Shown piece by piece: positions 44,928 to 53,552 of a stretch of DNA of 64,000 nt; the first letter of the stretch is position 1; each line of letters starts with the position of its first letter. The position numbers and the translations under genes were made by a program. Below the pieces are notes generated by a model. The model did no database searches. It worked only from the letters and a program-made list of their open reading frames with translations, and was not told the origin of the DNA. The stretch is from Alphaproteobacteria bacterium. Its GTDB lineage: Bacteria; Pseudomonadota; Alphaproteobacteria; Micavibrionales; Micavibrionaceae. The stretch covers positions 682,001 through 746,000 of the forward strand of contig JAUHVY010000002.1 of NCBI GenBank assembly GCA_030424975.1. The letters run 5' to 3'.

Positions 44928-45602
44928 ATGAATAACCTCAATTCAAATATCATTGCGGTAGACGGACCATCCGCGAGCGGAAAGGGGACGTTATCACGTA
45001 ATCTGGCTGCGGCGCTGGGCTTCGCGCACATGGATACGGGCGCGCTATACCGCGCGGTCGGGTATGAAGTTCTGCAGGCAGGTGCAAATCCCGAGAACGA
45101 AAGCGATGCGATTGCAGGGGTTCAGAGCTTGAAATCGAAGCTCACACAATCGAATGTCCTTTCAAACCCTGATTTACGCCTTGATGAAACAGGTGTGGCT
45201 GCATCAAAGGTAGCGGTTATTCAATCCGTGCGCGATGCATTGACCAATCTGCAACGTGATTTCGCAAAGGCGCCGCCCGCAGGGGCAAAAGGCGCTATTT
45301 TAGATGGTCGTGATATCGGTACGGTGATCTGCCCTGATGCGCCTTTGAAGCTGTTTGTGACCGCAAATGAAGAGGTTCGGGCAAAAAGACGAACGAAAGA
45401 GTTGCAATCTAAAGGATTAGACGCTACATATAAGGCCGTTTTAGAGGATATGCGTGCCCGTGATGCCCGCGATACGGCCCGAAAGGCTGCTCCGCTAAGG
45501 CCTGCAGGGGATGCTGTCGTTATTGATAGCTCTGATCTTGATGAGGCCGAAATGCTTGAGCTGGCTTTGGGATATGCGAAAAAGGCATTGGCCGTTTCAT
45601 AA
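44928..45602 (+). CDS. cmk: Cytidylate kinase
   Basis: Cmk phosphorylates CMP and dCMP. I start at the ATG at 44928 (224 residues); an upstream in-frame codon inside aroA adds 24 residues without family similarity. The P-loop GPSASGKGT is at residues 13-21, followed by FAHMDTGALYRAVGYE, DGRDIGTVICPDA (seen near 125-137) and the DARDTARKAAPLRPA LID-like region. It lies between aroA and rpsA, the usual alphaproteobacterial neighbours. Confidence 0.95.
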   Translation: MNNLNSNIIAVDGPSASGKGTLSRNLAAALGFAHMDTGALYRAVGYEVLQAGANPENESDAIAGVQSLKSKLTQSNVLSNPDLRLDETGVAASKVAVIQSVRDALTNLQRDFAKAPPAGAKGAILDGRDIGTVICPDAPLKLFVTANEEVRAKRRTKELQSKGLDATYKAVLEDMRARDARDTARKAAPLRPAGDAVVIDSSDLDEAEMLELALGYAKKALAVS

Positions 45603-45655
45603 GCAAAACGCGCATTAGCGAATATATCTTCATAAAACACGTAATATATGCTTTG

Positions 45656-45687
45656 CCTGCCCTTCCTGAAATATAGGGCAACCTGCA
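45656..45687 (+). promoter_or_regulatory. Stem-loop in the rpsA leader
   Basis: A TGCCC/GGGCA stem with an outer TTGC/GCAA extension and an internal loop lies about 55-85 bases upstream of the rpsA start. In other bacteria rpsA is autoregulated through leader structure; here that is only inferred from position. Confidence 0.35.
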
Positions 45688-45739
45688 AACGTAAGGTGAA
45701 GCGTTATATTGCGATTTAAAATTTGAAAGGAATATTATT

Positions 45740-47458
45740 ATGGCGCATGTAGCCGCAAATCTAAAAGACAGAGAAGACTCCACAGAGTTTGCAGCTCTAC
45801 TCGGAGAAACTATCGGAGTAAATGAAAAATTCGAAGGAAGTGTTGTTAAAGGTGTTGTAATCGCCACTGACGATGATCATGTTATCGTTGATGTCGGTTT
45901 GAAATCTGAAGGCCGCATTCCTTTGGCAGAATTCTCCAAACCAGGAGAAGACCCAGAAATTAAAATCGGAGATACCGTTGAAGTGTTCGTTGAACGCATG
46001 GAAAACCGTGACGGTGTATCTGTTCTATCTCGTGACAAAGCACGCCGTGAAGAGGTGTGGTTGGATCTTGAGAAATCTCATGAAGCAGGAGAGCGTGTCA
46101 CCGGTACGATCTTTGGTCGTGTTAAAGGTGGTTTCACAGTTGACCTTGGTGGCGCAGTGGCGTTCTTGCCGGGTTCACAAGTTGATATCCGTCCGGTTCG
46201 TGACATTGATCCGTTGATGAATACACCACAGCCTTTCCATGTTTTGAAAATGGACCGCAGCCGTGGAAACATCGTTGTTTCACGTCGTTCAATCCTTGAA
46301 GAATCACGTCAGGAAGCACGTGGCGAATTGCTTGAGAATTTGGCTGAAGGTCAGGTTCTTGAAGGGATCGTTAAAAACATCACAGATTACGGTGCATTCG
46401 TTGATCTTGGCGGTGTTGACGGCTTGTTGCACGTTACTGATATCTCTTGGAAACGTGTTAACCACCCATCAGAAGTTCTTCAGATCGGTCAAACTGTTGA
46501 AGTACAGATTGTTCGTTTCAACGAAGAAACACAACGTATCTCTCTTGGTATGAAGCAGCTTGAAGCTGATCCGTGGCAAGAAGTTGGCGACAAATATAAA
46601 GTGGGTGACCGCTTTACAGGTCGCATCAGCAACATCGCTGATTACGGTGCGTTTGTTGAGCTTGAAGACGGTATCGAAGGTCTTGTTCACGTTTCTGAAA
46701 TGTCATGGACAAAGAAAAACGTACATCCGGGTAAAATCGTTTCAACATCACAAGAAGTTGAAGTGGAAGTTCTTGAGGTTGACCTTGAGAAGCGCCGTAT
46801 CTCTCTTGGCTTGAAACAGTGTCAAGATAACCCATGGGCAAGCTTTGCTGACAACTTCAAAGTTGATCAGGAAATCGAAGGTGAAGTACGTAACATCACT
46901 GAATTCGGTTTGTTCGTTGGCTTGACAGAAGAGATCGACGGTATGGTTCACCTATCTGACATTTCTTGGGAAGACCAAACAGAAGATGCTTTGAAAGCCT
47001 TTAAGAAGGGCGATATGGTTAAAGCGAAGATCCTTGAAATGGATCCTGAGCGCGAGCGTATTGCTTTGGGTATTAAGCAGCTATCTGATGATCCTTATGA
47101 AGGCGCAATGCAGGGCATGGCCAAAGGTGCGGTTGTAACATGTACTGTTACAGAAATCACAGGCGGATCAGTTGAAGTGAGCGTGAATGACAATGTTACA
47201 GGCACAATCAAGAAAGCTGACTTGTCACGTGAACGTTCAGAGCAACGCCCGGATCGTTTTGCTGTTGGTGAGAAAGTTGACGCAAAGGTTATGTCAGTAG
47301 ACAAGAAAAACCGTAAAGTGGCACTTTCGATCAAGGCACGCGAAATTGATGAGGATAAACAAGCGATGAAAGACTTCGGTTCAACCGAAAGCGGTGCATC
47401 TCTTGGTGATATCCTTGGTGCAGCTTTGCAAGAGAACAATGTAAAGGATAAAAGCTAA
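45740..47458 (+). CDS. rpsA: 30S ribosomal protein S1
   Basis: S1 binds mRNA leaders and helps the 30S subunit start translation. The 572-residue protein carries about six S1 domains, beginning near residues 30, 115, 200, 285, 372 and 460; the third and fourth are most regular (GIVKNITDYGAFVDLGG, GRISNIADYGAFVELEDG). The length fits alphaproteobacterial S1. Codon use is enriched in favoured codons, as expected for high expression. A GAAAGGA stretch precedes the ATG and a wobble-paired terminator follows. Confidence 0.97.
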   Translation: MAHVAANLKDREDSTEFAALLGETIGVNEKFEGSVVKGVVIATDDDHVIVDVGLKSEGRIPLAEFSKPGEDPEIKIGDTVEVFVERMENRDGVSVLSRDKARREEVWLDLEKSHEAGERVTGTIFGRVKGGFTVDLGGAVAFLPGSQVDIRPVRDIDPLMNTPQPFHVLKMDRSRGNIVVSRRSILEESRQEARGELLENLAEGQVLEGIVKNITDYGAFVDLGGVDGLLHVTDISWKRVNHPSEVLQIGQTVEVQIVRFNEETQRISLGMKQLEADPWQEVGDKYKVGDRFTGRISNIADYGAFVELEDGIEGLVHVSEMSWTKKNVHPGKIVSTSQEVEVEVLEVDLEKRRISLGLKQCQDNPWASFADNFKVDQEIEGEVRNITEFGLFVGLTEEIDGMVHLSDISWEDQTEDALKAFKKGDMVKAKILEMDPERERIALGIKQLSDDPYEGAMQGMAKGAVVTCTVTEITGGSVEVSVNDNVTGTIKKADLSRERSEQRPDRFAVGEKVDAKVMSVDKKNRKVALSIKAREIDEDKQAMKDFGSTESGASLGDILGAALQENNVKDKS

Positions 47459-47488
47459 TATAATTGGCTTGTAATATAATAAATTTTA

Positions 47489-47517
47489 AAAAGTCGGCTT
47501 TATGTCGGCTTTTTTTT
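47489..47517 (+). terminator. Plus-strand terminator built on a direct repeat with G-U pairs
   Basis: The arms AAAAGTCGGC (47489-47498) and GTCGGCTTTT (47504-47513) look like a direct repeat of GTCGGC, but in RNA they pair over 10 positions with two G-U wobbles, loop TTTAT, and are followed by eight T. The opposite strand would carry two A-C mismatches, so termination should be one-directional. Confidence 0.75.
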
Positions 47518-47672
47518 GGAATGAAATTGCCTGTTCGTGCGTTATATGTCATAATAAAATATGTTTTGAAATCAATGGGTTTTGCTTGACGATGGCCTCG
47601 ATATGGGGCAGTCTATACCCATACGAGAAACATAAGTTTTATTCTTTTCGAATTAAAAAAGGATATTTTGAT

Positions 47673-47954
47673 ATGACTAAATCCGAGCTTATTCAGCGTT
47701 TGGCCGATATGAATCCGCATCTTTATTTGCGTGATGTCGAGAAAATTGTTGAAACAGTTTTCAATGAAATTTCCGATGCTCTTGCACGCGGTGATCGTGT
47801 CGAGCTCCGTGGGTTTGGTGCATTCTCTGTGAAACACCGCGATGCGCGTGTTGGCCGTAATCCGCGTACCGGTGAAACCGTACATGTTGAGGAAAAGCGC
47901 TTGCCGTTTTTCAAGACAGGTAAGGCTCTTCGTGAAAAATTGAATGGTGAATAA
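47673..47954 (+). CDS. ihfB: Integration host factor beta subunit (HU/IHF family)
   Basis: IHF bends DNA at specific sites. I start at the ATG at 47673, giving 93 residues; a longer open frame lacks similarity upstream. The family opening is [18 protein letters not shown], the DNA-binding arm has the GRNPRTGE motif (about residues 63-70) and the C terminus reads [16 protein letters not shown], typical of IhfB. The position after rpsA is conserved in proteobacteria. AAAAAAGGA lies 8 bases before the start. Confidence 0.93.
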   Translation: MTKSELIQRLADMNPHLYLRDVEKIVETVFNEISDALARGDRVELRGFGAFSVKHRDARVGRNPRTGETVHVEEKRLPFFKTGKALREKLNGE

Positions 47955-47957
47955 GAC

Positions 47958-48302
47958 ATGGGTCTTATTCGGGCATTGATTGGTATTGTCGTCACAATTT
48001 TAATCGCCGGATTCGCCGCGCTTAACCGTGAGCGCGTTCCTGTGACGTGGAATCCTTTGGAATTTGATGTCACGCTAGAGCTACCGCTTTATGCCATTAT
48101 TCTTGCCTGTACTGTTTTCGGGTTTGTGATTGGTGGTTTCAGTGTGTGGGTGAATCTTTCAGGCGTCAGAAAAGAGCGCCGCCGCCAGAAAAAGGAAATT
48201 AAGATCCTTGAAAAAGAGGTGGCGAAATTACGGGATGATAAATTTCAGCCTAAACCGCATATGCCTGCTCCTGATATGTTTCAGGCTCTGCCGCCACAAT
48301 AA
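47958..48302 (+). CDS. LapA-domain (DUF1049) membrane protein
   Basis: This 114-residue protein has two N-terminal membrane segments (about residues 5-23 and 42-64) separated by NRERVPVTWNPLEFDVTLELPL, the DUF1049/LapA pattern, then a basic coiled-coil tail (about 70-97, RKERRRQKKEIKILEKEVAKL) and a Pro-rich end. LapA in E. coli is linked to LPS control with LapB. It starts 3 bases after ihfB, the usual context, and no lapB is seen nearby. Confidence 0.88.
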   Translation: MGLIRALIGIVVTILIAGFAALNRERVPVTWNPLEFDVTLELPLYAIILACTVFGFVIGGFSVWVNLSGVRKERRRQKKEIKILEKEVAKLRDDKFQPKPHMPAPDMFQALPPQ

Positions 48303-48394
48303 TCCCTCAAAAAAACCTATCGTTTTGTTTTTGCTTGTGTCTTCACAATCTTCGTGCATATTAACCGTGCGAACAGGTGAAAGGGAAGAGCATT

Positions 48395-49081
48395 ATGACG
48401 GCAAAAATTTTCTGCGCAATTGATACGGATAATCTTGATACGGCATGCGATTTGGCGTCACGTATTGCACCTGTTACCGGCGGTATAAAACTTGGGCTGG
48501 AATTTTTTAATAATTTCGGTCCGCAAGGGATCGAGCGCGTATTAAAATCTGCCCCCGATGCACAATTGTTTATCGATTTAAAATTCCATGACATCCCCAA
48601 CACTGTGGGTGGCGCTGTGCGCGGTATTTGCCGTAATTTTGCACCGGCATACCTTAATGTGCATGCTGCGGGCGGCCGCAGCATGATGGAGGCCGCAAAA
48701 GATGCCTGTGGTTCTGATACGAAATTATTAGCCGTAACGATTCTAACCTCTCTTGATGCTGCAGCTATTGAGGCGGTTGGTTATCAAAGTGATGTTGCCG
48801 CGCAAGTAGAGCGTATGGCTCTTTTGACCAAAGATGCGGGGCTAGATGGTGTGGTCTGTTCCGCCCATGAAATTGAAACATTACGCGCGGCATGCGGCGA
48901 TGATTTTGCCTTGATGGTTCCCGGAATTCGCCCGGCAGGCAGCGCCGTCGGTGATCAAAAACGCGTTATGACCCCGCGCGAGGCATTGGATGCTGGCGCC
49001 ACGCATTTGGTGATCGGTCGCCCGATTACAGGCGCAGCAGACCCGGCCAAGGCAGCAGCGGATATTTTATCTGATATTTAA
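48395..49081 (+). CDS. pyrF: Orotidine 5'-phosphate decarboxylase
   Basis: PyrF makes UMP from OMP, the last step of pyrimidine synthesis. The ATG at 48395 behind AAGGGAAGAG is preferred over an upstream GTG. The 228-residue TIM barrel carries FIDLKFHDIPNTVG (about 64-77) with the catalytic Lys and Asp pair, and MVPGIRPAGSAVGDQKRVMTP with the phosphate-binding loop near residues 180-200, then a THLVIGRPITGA phosphate site. It is the second pyrimidine gene in the window after pyrC. Confidence 0.95.
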   Translation: MTAKIFCAIDTDNLDTACDLASRIAPVTGGIKLGLEFFNNFGPQGIERVLKSAPDAQLFIDLKFHDIPNTVGGAVRGICRNFAPAYLNVHAAGGRSMMEAAKDACGSDTKLLAVTILTSLDAAAIEAVGYQSDVAAQVERMALLTKDAGLDGVVCSAHEIETLRAACGDDFALMVPGIRPAGSAVGDQKRVMTPREALDAGATHLVIGRPITGAADPAKAAADILSDI

Positions 49082-49106
49082 TTTATTTTTGAAGAGGATT
49101 TTTAAG

Positions 49107-49904
49107 ATGGAAAGATTTGAACCTAAATATGTTTCAGGAGAAGTAGGTGTAAGTGCGCGTAATTTTGTGCGTGAGAATAAGAGTGAGTTATGGGCAATTT
49201 TTAAGCCGCTTTTTCCATATATTGCCGGATGCCATCTTTTAGATGCCATTATTTCTGATGCTTTTTTTCCGAAAGCCGGTTTCGGCCTGTTTGGCGTGAT
49301 TGCCATTTATTTTACAATGGTGCTTATTATTTCATGGCATCGTGTTGTTATTCATGGGCCTGATAATTACACGCCGGTGAACCCGTTTAAACCACGCCGC
49401 AGTGAATTGGCCTTTATGGGTATGGGTGTGTTAATTGGCTTAGGTATGGTTCTTATTGCGGGGGCTTTTGTGGCAGCAACGGCATACACAAAAGCAGGCA
49501 TTATGGGCATGATAACTCTATTCGCTATCATATCTTGTATCTATATTTCGTATCGTATGTCTTTTTACTTTCCTGCAAAGGCAGTAGGTGCAGACATCAG
49601 CCTGAAAGATTCTTTTCGTTTGAGTAAGGGCTATTTATTGCGTTTATTTGGCGCAGGAATATATGCATCATGGCGCATTATGTTAGTTGCGTTTGGATAT
49701 GCAATGTTAGTGGGCATAATTGTCACAATCATGGCGAATTTTATATCTTTTGCAAGTGTGCAAAATACAGTTGCGTTTATTTTGTTGCTTCCTATGAGTG
49801 CTTTTATTGAGCCGATATCAACGGTGCTGGGTGTGACTGTTCTTTCAAATTATTACCTATATGCGATGCAGAATGATAATCGTTCTGTTGAAATGAATAT
49901 ATGA
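49107..49904 (+). CDS. Membrane protein of unknown function
   Basis: A 265-residue protein from the ATG at 49107 (behind AGAGGA), with about six hydrophobic segments (near residues 35-50, 57-80, 100-127, 132-155, 185-212, 220-245) and a soluble N-terminal lead of about 30 residues. A mid-protein SLKDSFRLSKGYLLRLFG resembles the amphipathic stretch seen in several integral membrane families, but I recognise no family. It begins 25 bases after pyrF and overlaps trpF by 4 bases, so it is part of the pyr/trp transcript. Confidence 0.7.
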   Translation: MERFEPKYVSGEVGVSARNFVRENKSELWAIFKPLFPYIAGCHLLDAIISDAFFPKAGFGLFGVIAIYFTMVLIISWHRVVIHGPDNYTPVNPFKPRRSELAFMGMGVLIGLGMVLIAGAFVAATAYTKAGIMGMITLFAIISCIYISYRMSFYFPAKAVGADISLKDSFRLSKGYLLRLFGAGIYASWRIMLVAFGYAMLVGIIVTIMANFISFASVQNTVAFILLLPMSAFIEPISTVLGVTVLSNYYLYAMQNDNRSVEMNI

Positions 49905-50539
49905 GTGTAAAAACCAAAATATGCGGTATTAAAACCCCCGAGGCATTGCGCGCCGCAATTGACGGCGGTGCGCGTTTCGTGGGGTTTGTCTTTTTTCCGC
50001 CATCGCCGCGCCATGTCGCCATTGATACGGCCAAGGAATTGGCGTTGATGTTACCGACAGGGGTGCGTAGCGTTGCATTATTTGTTGACCCGAGTGATGA
50101 GCAGCTTGAGGCCGTGTTAGGGCATGTTCAAATCGATATGATTCAATTACATGGTGATGAAACACCGACCCGCGTGCGCGAGATTAAGCAAAAATACGCC
50201 ATGCCTGTGTTGAAAGCATTTCCCGTGCGCGATGCAGAGGATATCGATAGATCGTCAGATTATAGCGGCATTGCCGATTGGTTTATTTTCGATGCGAAGC
50301 CTGTGAATGCCGATTTACCGGGGGGTACGGGGCAAGTTTTTGATTGGGAATTGCTTGCCGGGCGTCATTTTGATGTGCCGTGGATGTTATCGGGTGGCTT
50401 AACCCCTGATAACGTAGCAGATGCTCTTGCACGGCTCTCGCCTGATGCGGTTGATGTGTCATCGGGGGTCGAGCGCACGCGCGGCGAAAAAGATGAGGCA
50501 AAAATCAGGGCTTTTCTCTCGGCGGTTAACGCGCTATAA
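49901..50539 (+). CDS. trpF: Phosphoribosylanthranilate isomerase
   Basis: TrpF converts phosphoribosyl anthranilate to its carboxyphenylamino form in tryptophan synthesis. The 212-residue barrel opens with [14 protein letters not shown] (catalytic Cys7 region), then [25 protein letters not shown] (about 84-91), and ends with [10 protein letters not shown] and [14 protein letters not shown], the phosphate-site motif. It overlaps the upstream membrane gene by 4 bases and precedes trpB by 8 bases. Confidence 0.95.
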   Translation: MSVKTKICGIKTPEALRAAIDGGARFVGFVFFPPSPRHVAIDTAKELALMLPTGVRSVALFVDPSDEQLEAVLGHVQIDMIQLHGDETPTRVREIKQKYAMPVLKAFPVRDAEDIDRSSDYSGIADWFIFDAKPVNADLPGGTGQVFDWELLAGRHFDVPWMLSGGLTPDNVADALARLSPDAVDVSSGVERTRGEKDEAKIRAFLSAVNAL

Positions 50540-50547
50540 CCGCTCTT

Positions 50548-51756
50548 ATGACTGTGAATTCTTATAAAAATCAGCCCGATGATCGCGGGCATTTCGGGCA
50601 ATATGGCGGACGCTATGTTGCTGAAACCTTGATGCCGTTAATCCTTGATGTCGAAAAGGCATGGAACGAAGCGAAAAACGACCCTGATTTTTGGGCGGAT
50701 TTCGACAAGTTGGCCAAAGATTATATCGGCCGCCCAAGCCCGTTATACTTTGCCGAGAAAACGACAAAGCATTTGGGCGGCGCAAAGATTTATTTCAAGC
50801 GCGAGGAATTGAACCATACGGGCGCACATAAAATTAACCATTGTATCGGCCAGGTGATGCTTGCCAAACGTATGGGGAAAACCCGTATTATCGCCGAAAC
50901 GGGTGCAGGCCAACACGGCGTGGCCACGGCAACTGTTTGTGCGTTATTTGATTTGCCATGTACCGTATTTATGGGCGCAAAGGACGTTGAGCGTCAGGCA
51001 CCCAACGTTTTCCGCATGAAGTTATTGGGGGCGGAGGTCGTGCCCGTAACCGCAGGGTCGGAAAGCCTGAAGGATGCCATGAATGAAGCCATGCGTGATT
51101 GGGTAACCAATGTGCATGACACATATTACTTGATCGGCACGGTTGGCGGGCCACACCCATTCCCCGCGATGGTGCGTGATTTTCAATCTGTGATCGGTAA
51201 GGAAACCAAGGAGCAAATGCTCGCCGTAGAAGGGCGCTTGCCTGATTCCGTGATTGCCTGTATTGGCGGCGGGTCAAACGCGATGGGTATTTTCCACCCG
51301 TTTTTAGATGACCCTGAGGTTGGCTTGATCGGTGTTGAGGCCGCAGGTCACGGTGTAGACACAGATCAACACGCCGCCAGTTTGAATGGCGGACGCGCGG
51401 GTATCTTACATGGTATGCAGACCTATTTCCTACAGGATGATGATGGCCAAATCCAAGAGGCACATTCGATTTCCGCCGGTTTGGATTATCCGGGAATCGG
51501 GCCCGAGCATGCGTGGTTGTTTGATCAAAAACGCGTTAATTATGTTAGCATTACTGATGATGAAGCTCTGGAGGCATTTAAATTATGCGCGAAGTTAGAG
51601 GGGATCATCCCCGCTTTGGAATCGGCGCATGCTTATGCCCATATTTTGAAAATCGCAGGTGACCTGCCCAAAGATCATATCATGGTGCTGAACCTTTCGG
51701 GGCGCGGTGATAAGGATATTTACACTGTCGCCGACAAGTTAGGGGTGAAAATTTGA
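50548..51756 (+). CDS. trpB: Tryptophan synthase beta chain
   Basis: TrpB joins indole and serine with PLP to make tryptophan. The 402-residue protein shows [14 protein letters not shown] near the N terminus, the PLP lysine in [13 protein letters not shown] (about 84-96), the [10 protein letters not shown] phosphate loop, and [14 protein letters not shown]. Its stop overlaps a TTG that opens the next small gene. trpA does not follow directly; two other genes intervene. Confidence 0.96.
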   Translation: MTVNSYKNQPDDRGHFGQYGGRYVAETLMPLILDVEKAWNEAKNDPDFWADFDKLAKDYIGRPSPLYFAEKTTKHLGGAKIYFKREELNHTGAHKINHCIGQVMLAKRMGKTRIIAETGAGQHGVATATVCALFDLPCTVFMGAKDVERQAPNVFRMKLLGAEVVPVTAGSESLKDAMNEAMRDWVTNVHDTYYLIGTVGGPHPFPAMVRDFQSVIGKETKEQMLAVEGRLPDSVIACIGGGSNAMGIFHPFLDDPEVGLIGVEAAGHGVDTDQHAASLNGGRAGILHGMQTYFLQDDDGQIQEAHSISAGLDYPGIGPEHAWLFDQKRVNYVSITDDEALEAFKLCAKLEGIIPALESAHAYAHILKIAGDLPKDHIMVLNLSGRGDKDIYTVADKLGVKI

Positions 51757-52148
51757 AAAATGAGGTTTCCGTAAAGTCTTGCACATCTGATGTCGTCTTA
51801 TGTTTTTCAAATATAAAAAAGGACAGTGTTTGTGTAAGTTTGGCTTCCTCATCTTTAAGTGCTTCAAGGACTGTATATTTACATCCAAACTTTCCTATGT
51901 TGGATGCTTATTTTTTAGATCTGGCAGAAAAGAAAGCTCCTTGGGATGGTAAGATTTTATGGGAGGCCTTGGAAAAAGAGCTAAGCATTGTTGCCGAATG
52001 TAATAATTTGGGAAAAGTGAAATTTACAATAGGGGTTTATCAATATATTAATTCTGAGAATTGGTCGCTGGAAGCAGAGTTAGATTATGATTTAGGTATG
52101 TTGCCTGCATTAGGTAAGGCATTTGAAAACGTTTGGAAGAATATATGA
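51753..52148 (+). CDS. DUF6228-like small protein
   Basis: The 131-residue frame begins with a TTG overlapping the trpB stop, and no better start lies within its conserved part. The pattern resembles DUF6228: alternating strands ([19 protein letters not shown]), a short FFLDLA-like helix, [50 protein letters not shown]. That match is from memory. It is unlinked to tryptophan metabolism as far as known and overlaps the next gene. Base composition looks more AT-rich than its neighbours. Confidence 0.6.
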   Translation: MKNEVSVKSCTSDVVLCFSNIKKDSVCVSLASSSLSASRTVYLHPNFPMLDAYFLDLAEKKAPWDGKILWEALEKELSIVAECNNLGKVKFTIGVYQYINSENWSLEAELDYDLGMLPALGKAFENVWKNI

Positions 52149-52645
52149 GTGCAAAAGTTATAGAGGAATACGAAGTTAAAGCGGGATTGGAAACAATCGA
52201 AGCATTTTCCGTTGTCGGCATTTCGAAAATCATTAGCGGTAATGAAAATGCCTCAGAGGAAATTAACGGCCTGTGGGAGGCGTTCTTTAAACAAAGCGTC
52301 GGGCAGAGCGTCGATAACCGCGTGGACGATATTATTTATGCCGTTTATTCCGATTATGAAGGCGATCACACAAAACCATATCGTTTAACCATTGGGTATA
52401 AGATTAAGGGTGAACCGATTCTGAACGCAGAATTGCACCATGTGCAGGTTCAAAAATGTGATTATGCCTTGATGAGTGCGGCGGGCGAGCAACCCAAAGC
52501 CTTGATCGATACATGGACGGCGATTTGGCAAAGCGATTTGGATCGTTGCTTTAAGACCGATTTCGAAGTCTATGGCCAACGTTTTTTTGAGGACGGCGTG
52601 CACGAGGTTCTGGTCGCTGTAGGCGTAAATATAGATGAACAATAA
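52145..52645 (+). CDS. GyrI-like effector-binding domain protein
   Basis: This 166-residue protein has the GyrI-like/AraC effector-binding (SOUL-type) pattern: VVGISKIISGNENA, INGLWEAFFKQ, NRVDDIIYAVYSDYEGDHTKPYRLTIGYKI, CDYALMSAAGEQPKALIDTWTAIWQSDL, FKTDFEVYGQRFF. Such domains bind small cationic or aromatic ligands, either in regulators or alone. No DNA-binding domain is present. The start is the ATG at 52145; an in-frame TTG is four codons earlier. It lies 10 bases before trpA. Confidence 0.85.
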   Translation: MSAKVIEEYEVKAGLETIEAFSVVGISKIISGNENASEEINGLWEAFFKQSVGQSVDNRVDDIIYAVYSDYEGDHTKPYRLTIGYKIKGEPILNAELHHVQVQKCDYALMSAAGEQPKALIDTWTAIWQSDLDRCFKTDFEVYGQRFFEDGVHEVLVAVGVNIDEQ

Positions 52646-52655
52646 GAATTGAAGA

Positions 52656-53459
52656 ATGAGCAGAATTAAAAATAAATTTGAAGCCCTGAAGCAAGAAAAC
52701 CGCGCCGCTCTTATCACATTTATCATGGCAGGTGACCCGGATACGAAACGCAGCGGCGATATATTGGCGGCGTTACCAAATGCGGGGGCAGATATTATTG
52801 AGCTTGGTATGCCCTTTACGGATCCGGCCGCGGATGGTTTGACCATTCAATTAGCAGGGCAGCGCGCCTTGGCGGCAGGTGCGAATATGAAGCAAACCTT
52901 GTCGATGGTGCGTGAATTCCGTGTGGGCGATGATACAACGCCGATAATACTTATGGGCTATGCGAACCCGATTTTTTCCTATGGATATGCGGCGTTTGCA
53001 AAAGATGCCAAAGAGGCAGGCGTAGACGGTTTAATTATTGTTGATGTCCCACCCGAGGAATCTTCTCCGTTAGAGCAGGAGATGCAGGCCAACGGCCTTG
53101 ATTTAATTCGTCTTGTCACGCCGACAACAGATGAAGCACGCCTGGAGCATGCATTGCGCGGCGCGGGCGGGTTTTTGTATTATGTTTCGATTACAGGGGT
53201 CACAGGAACGGCCAAGGCCAACTTGGATACGTTAAAACCGCATATCGATATGATTAAATCAAAAACCGATTTACCGATTGCGATTGGTTTTGGTATTAAA
53301 ACACCAAACGATGCACAAGAAATGTCAAAGCTAGCCGATGCCGTTGTTGTAGGATCGGCGATCGTTGATAAGATAAAGGACGTTAAAGAGAGTGGAGAAG
53401 GCAAGGATGATGTACTTGCTCTTGTCTCATCACTTTCAAACGGTATAGGGTCACGATAA
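52656..53459 (+). CDS. trpA: Tryptophan synthase alpha chain
   Basis: TrpA cleaves indole-3-glycerol phosphate to indole, which is channelled to TrpB. The 267-residue barrel has the catalytic Glu in ADIIELGMPFTDPAADG (about residues 46-62), the catalytic Asp near GLIIVDVPPEES, then FLYYVSITGVTGT and IAIGFGIKTPNDA, with VVGSAIVD at the phosphate site. It is separated from trpB by two small genes but remains in the same direction. Confidence 0.95.
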   Translation: MSRIKNKFEALKQENRAALITFIMAGDPDTKRSGDILAALPNAGADIIELGMPFTDPAADGLTIQLAGQRALAAGANMKQTLSMVREFRVGDDTTPIILMGYANPIFSYGYAAFAKDAKEAGVDGLIIVDVPPEESSPLEQEMQANGLDLIRLVTPTTDEARLEHALRGAGGFLYYVSITGVTGTAKANLDTLKPHIDMIKSKTDLPIAIGFGIKTPNDAQEMSKLADAVVVGSAIVDKIKDVKESGEGKDDVLALVSSLSNGIGSR

Positions 53460-53552
53460 TCCGTCTGATCGGGTTGGTTCTTGACTTTATGGCGTATTTT
53501 ATGCGAAACATGGCTCCTGTTTGAAAATAGGGCGCAAAATCAGGATTTTTAA

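Noticed and set aside
47585-47618. CTTGAC and CTATAC as a promoter of ihfB
   Set aside because: The two elements match consensus individually but are 22 bases apart, too far for a sigma-70 type promoter.
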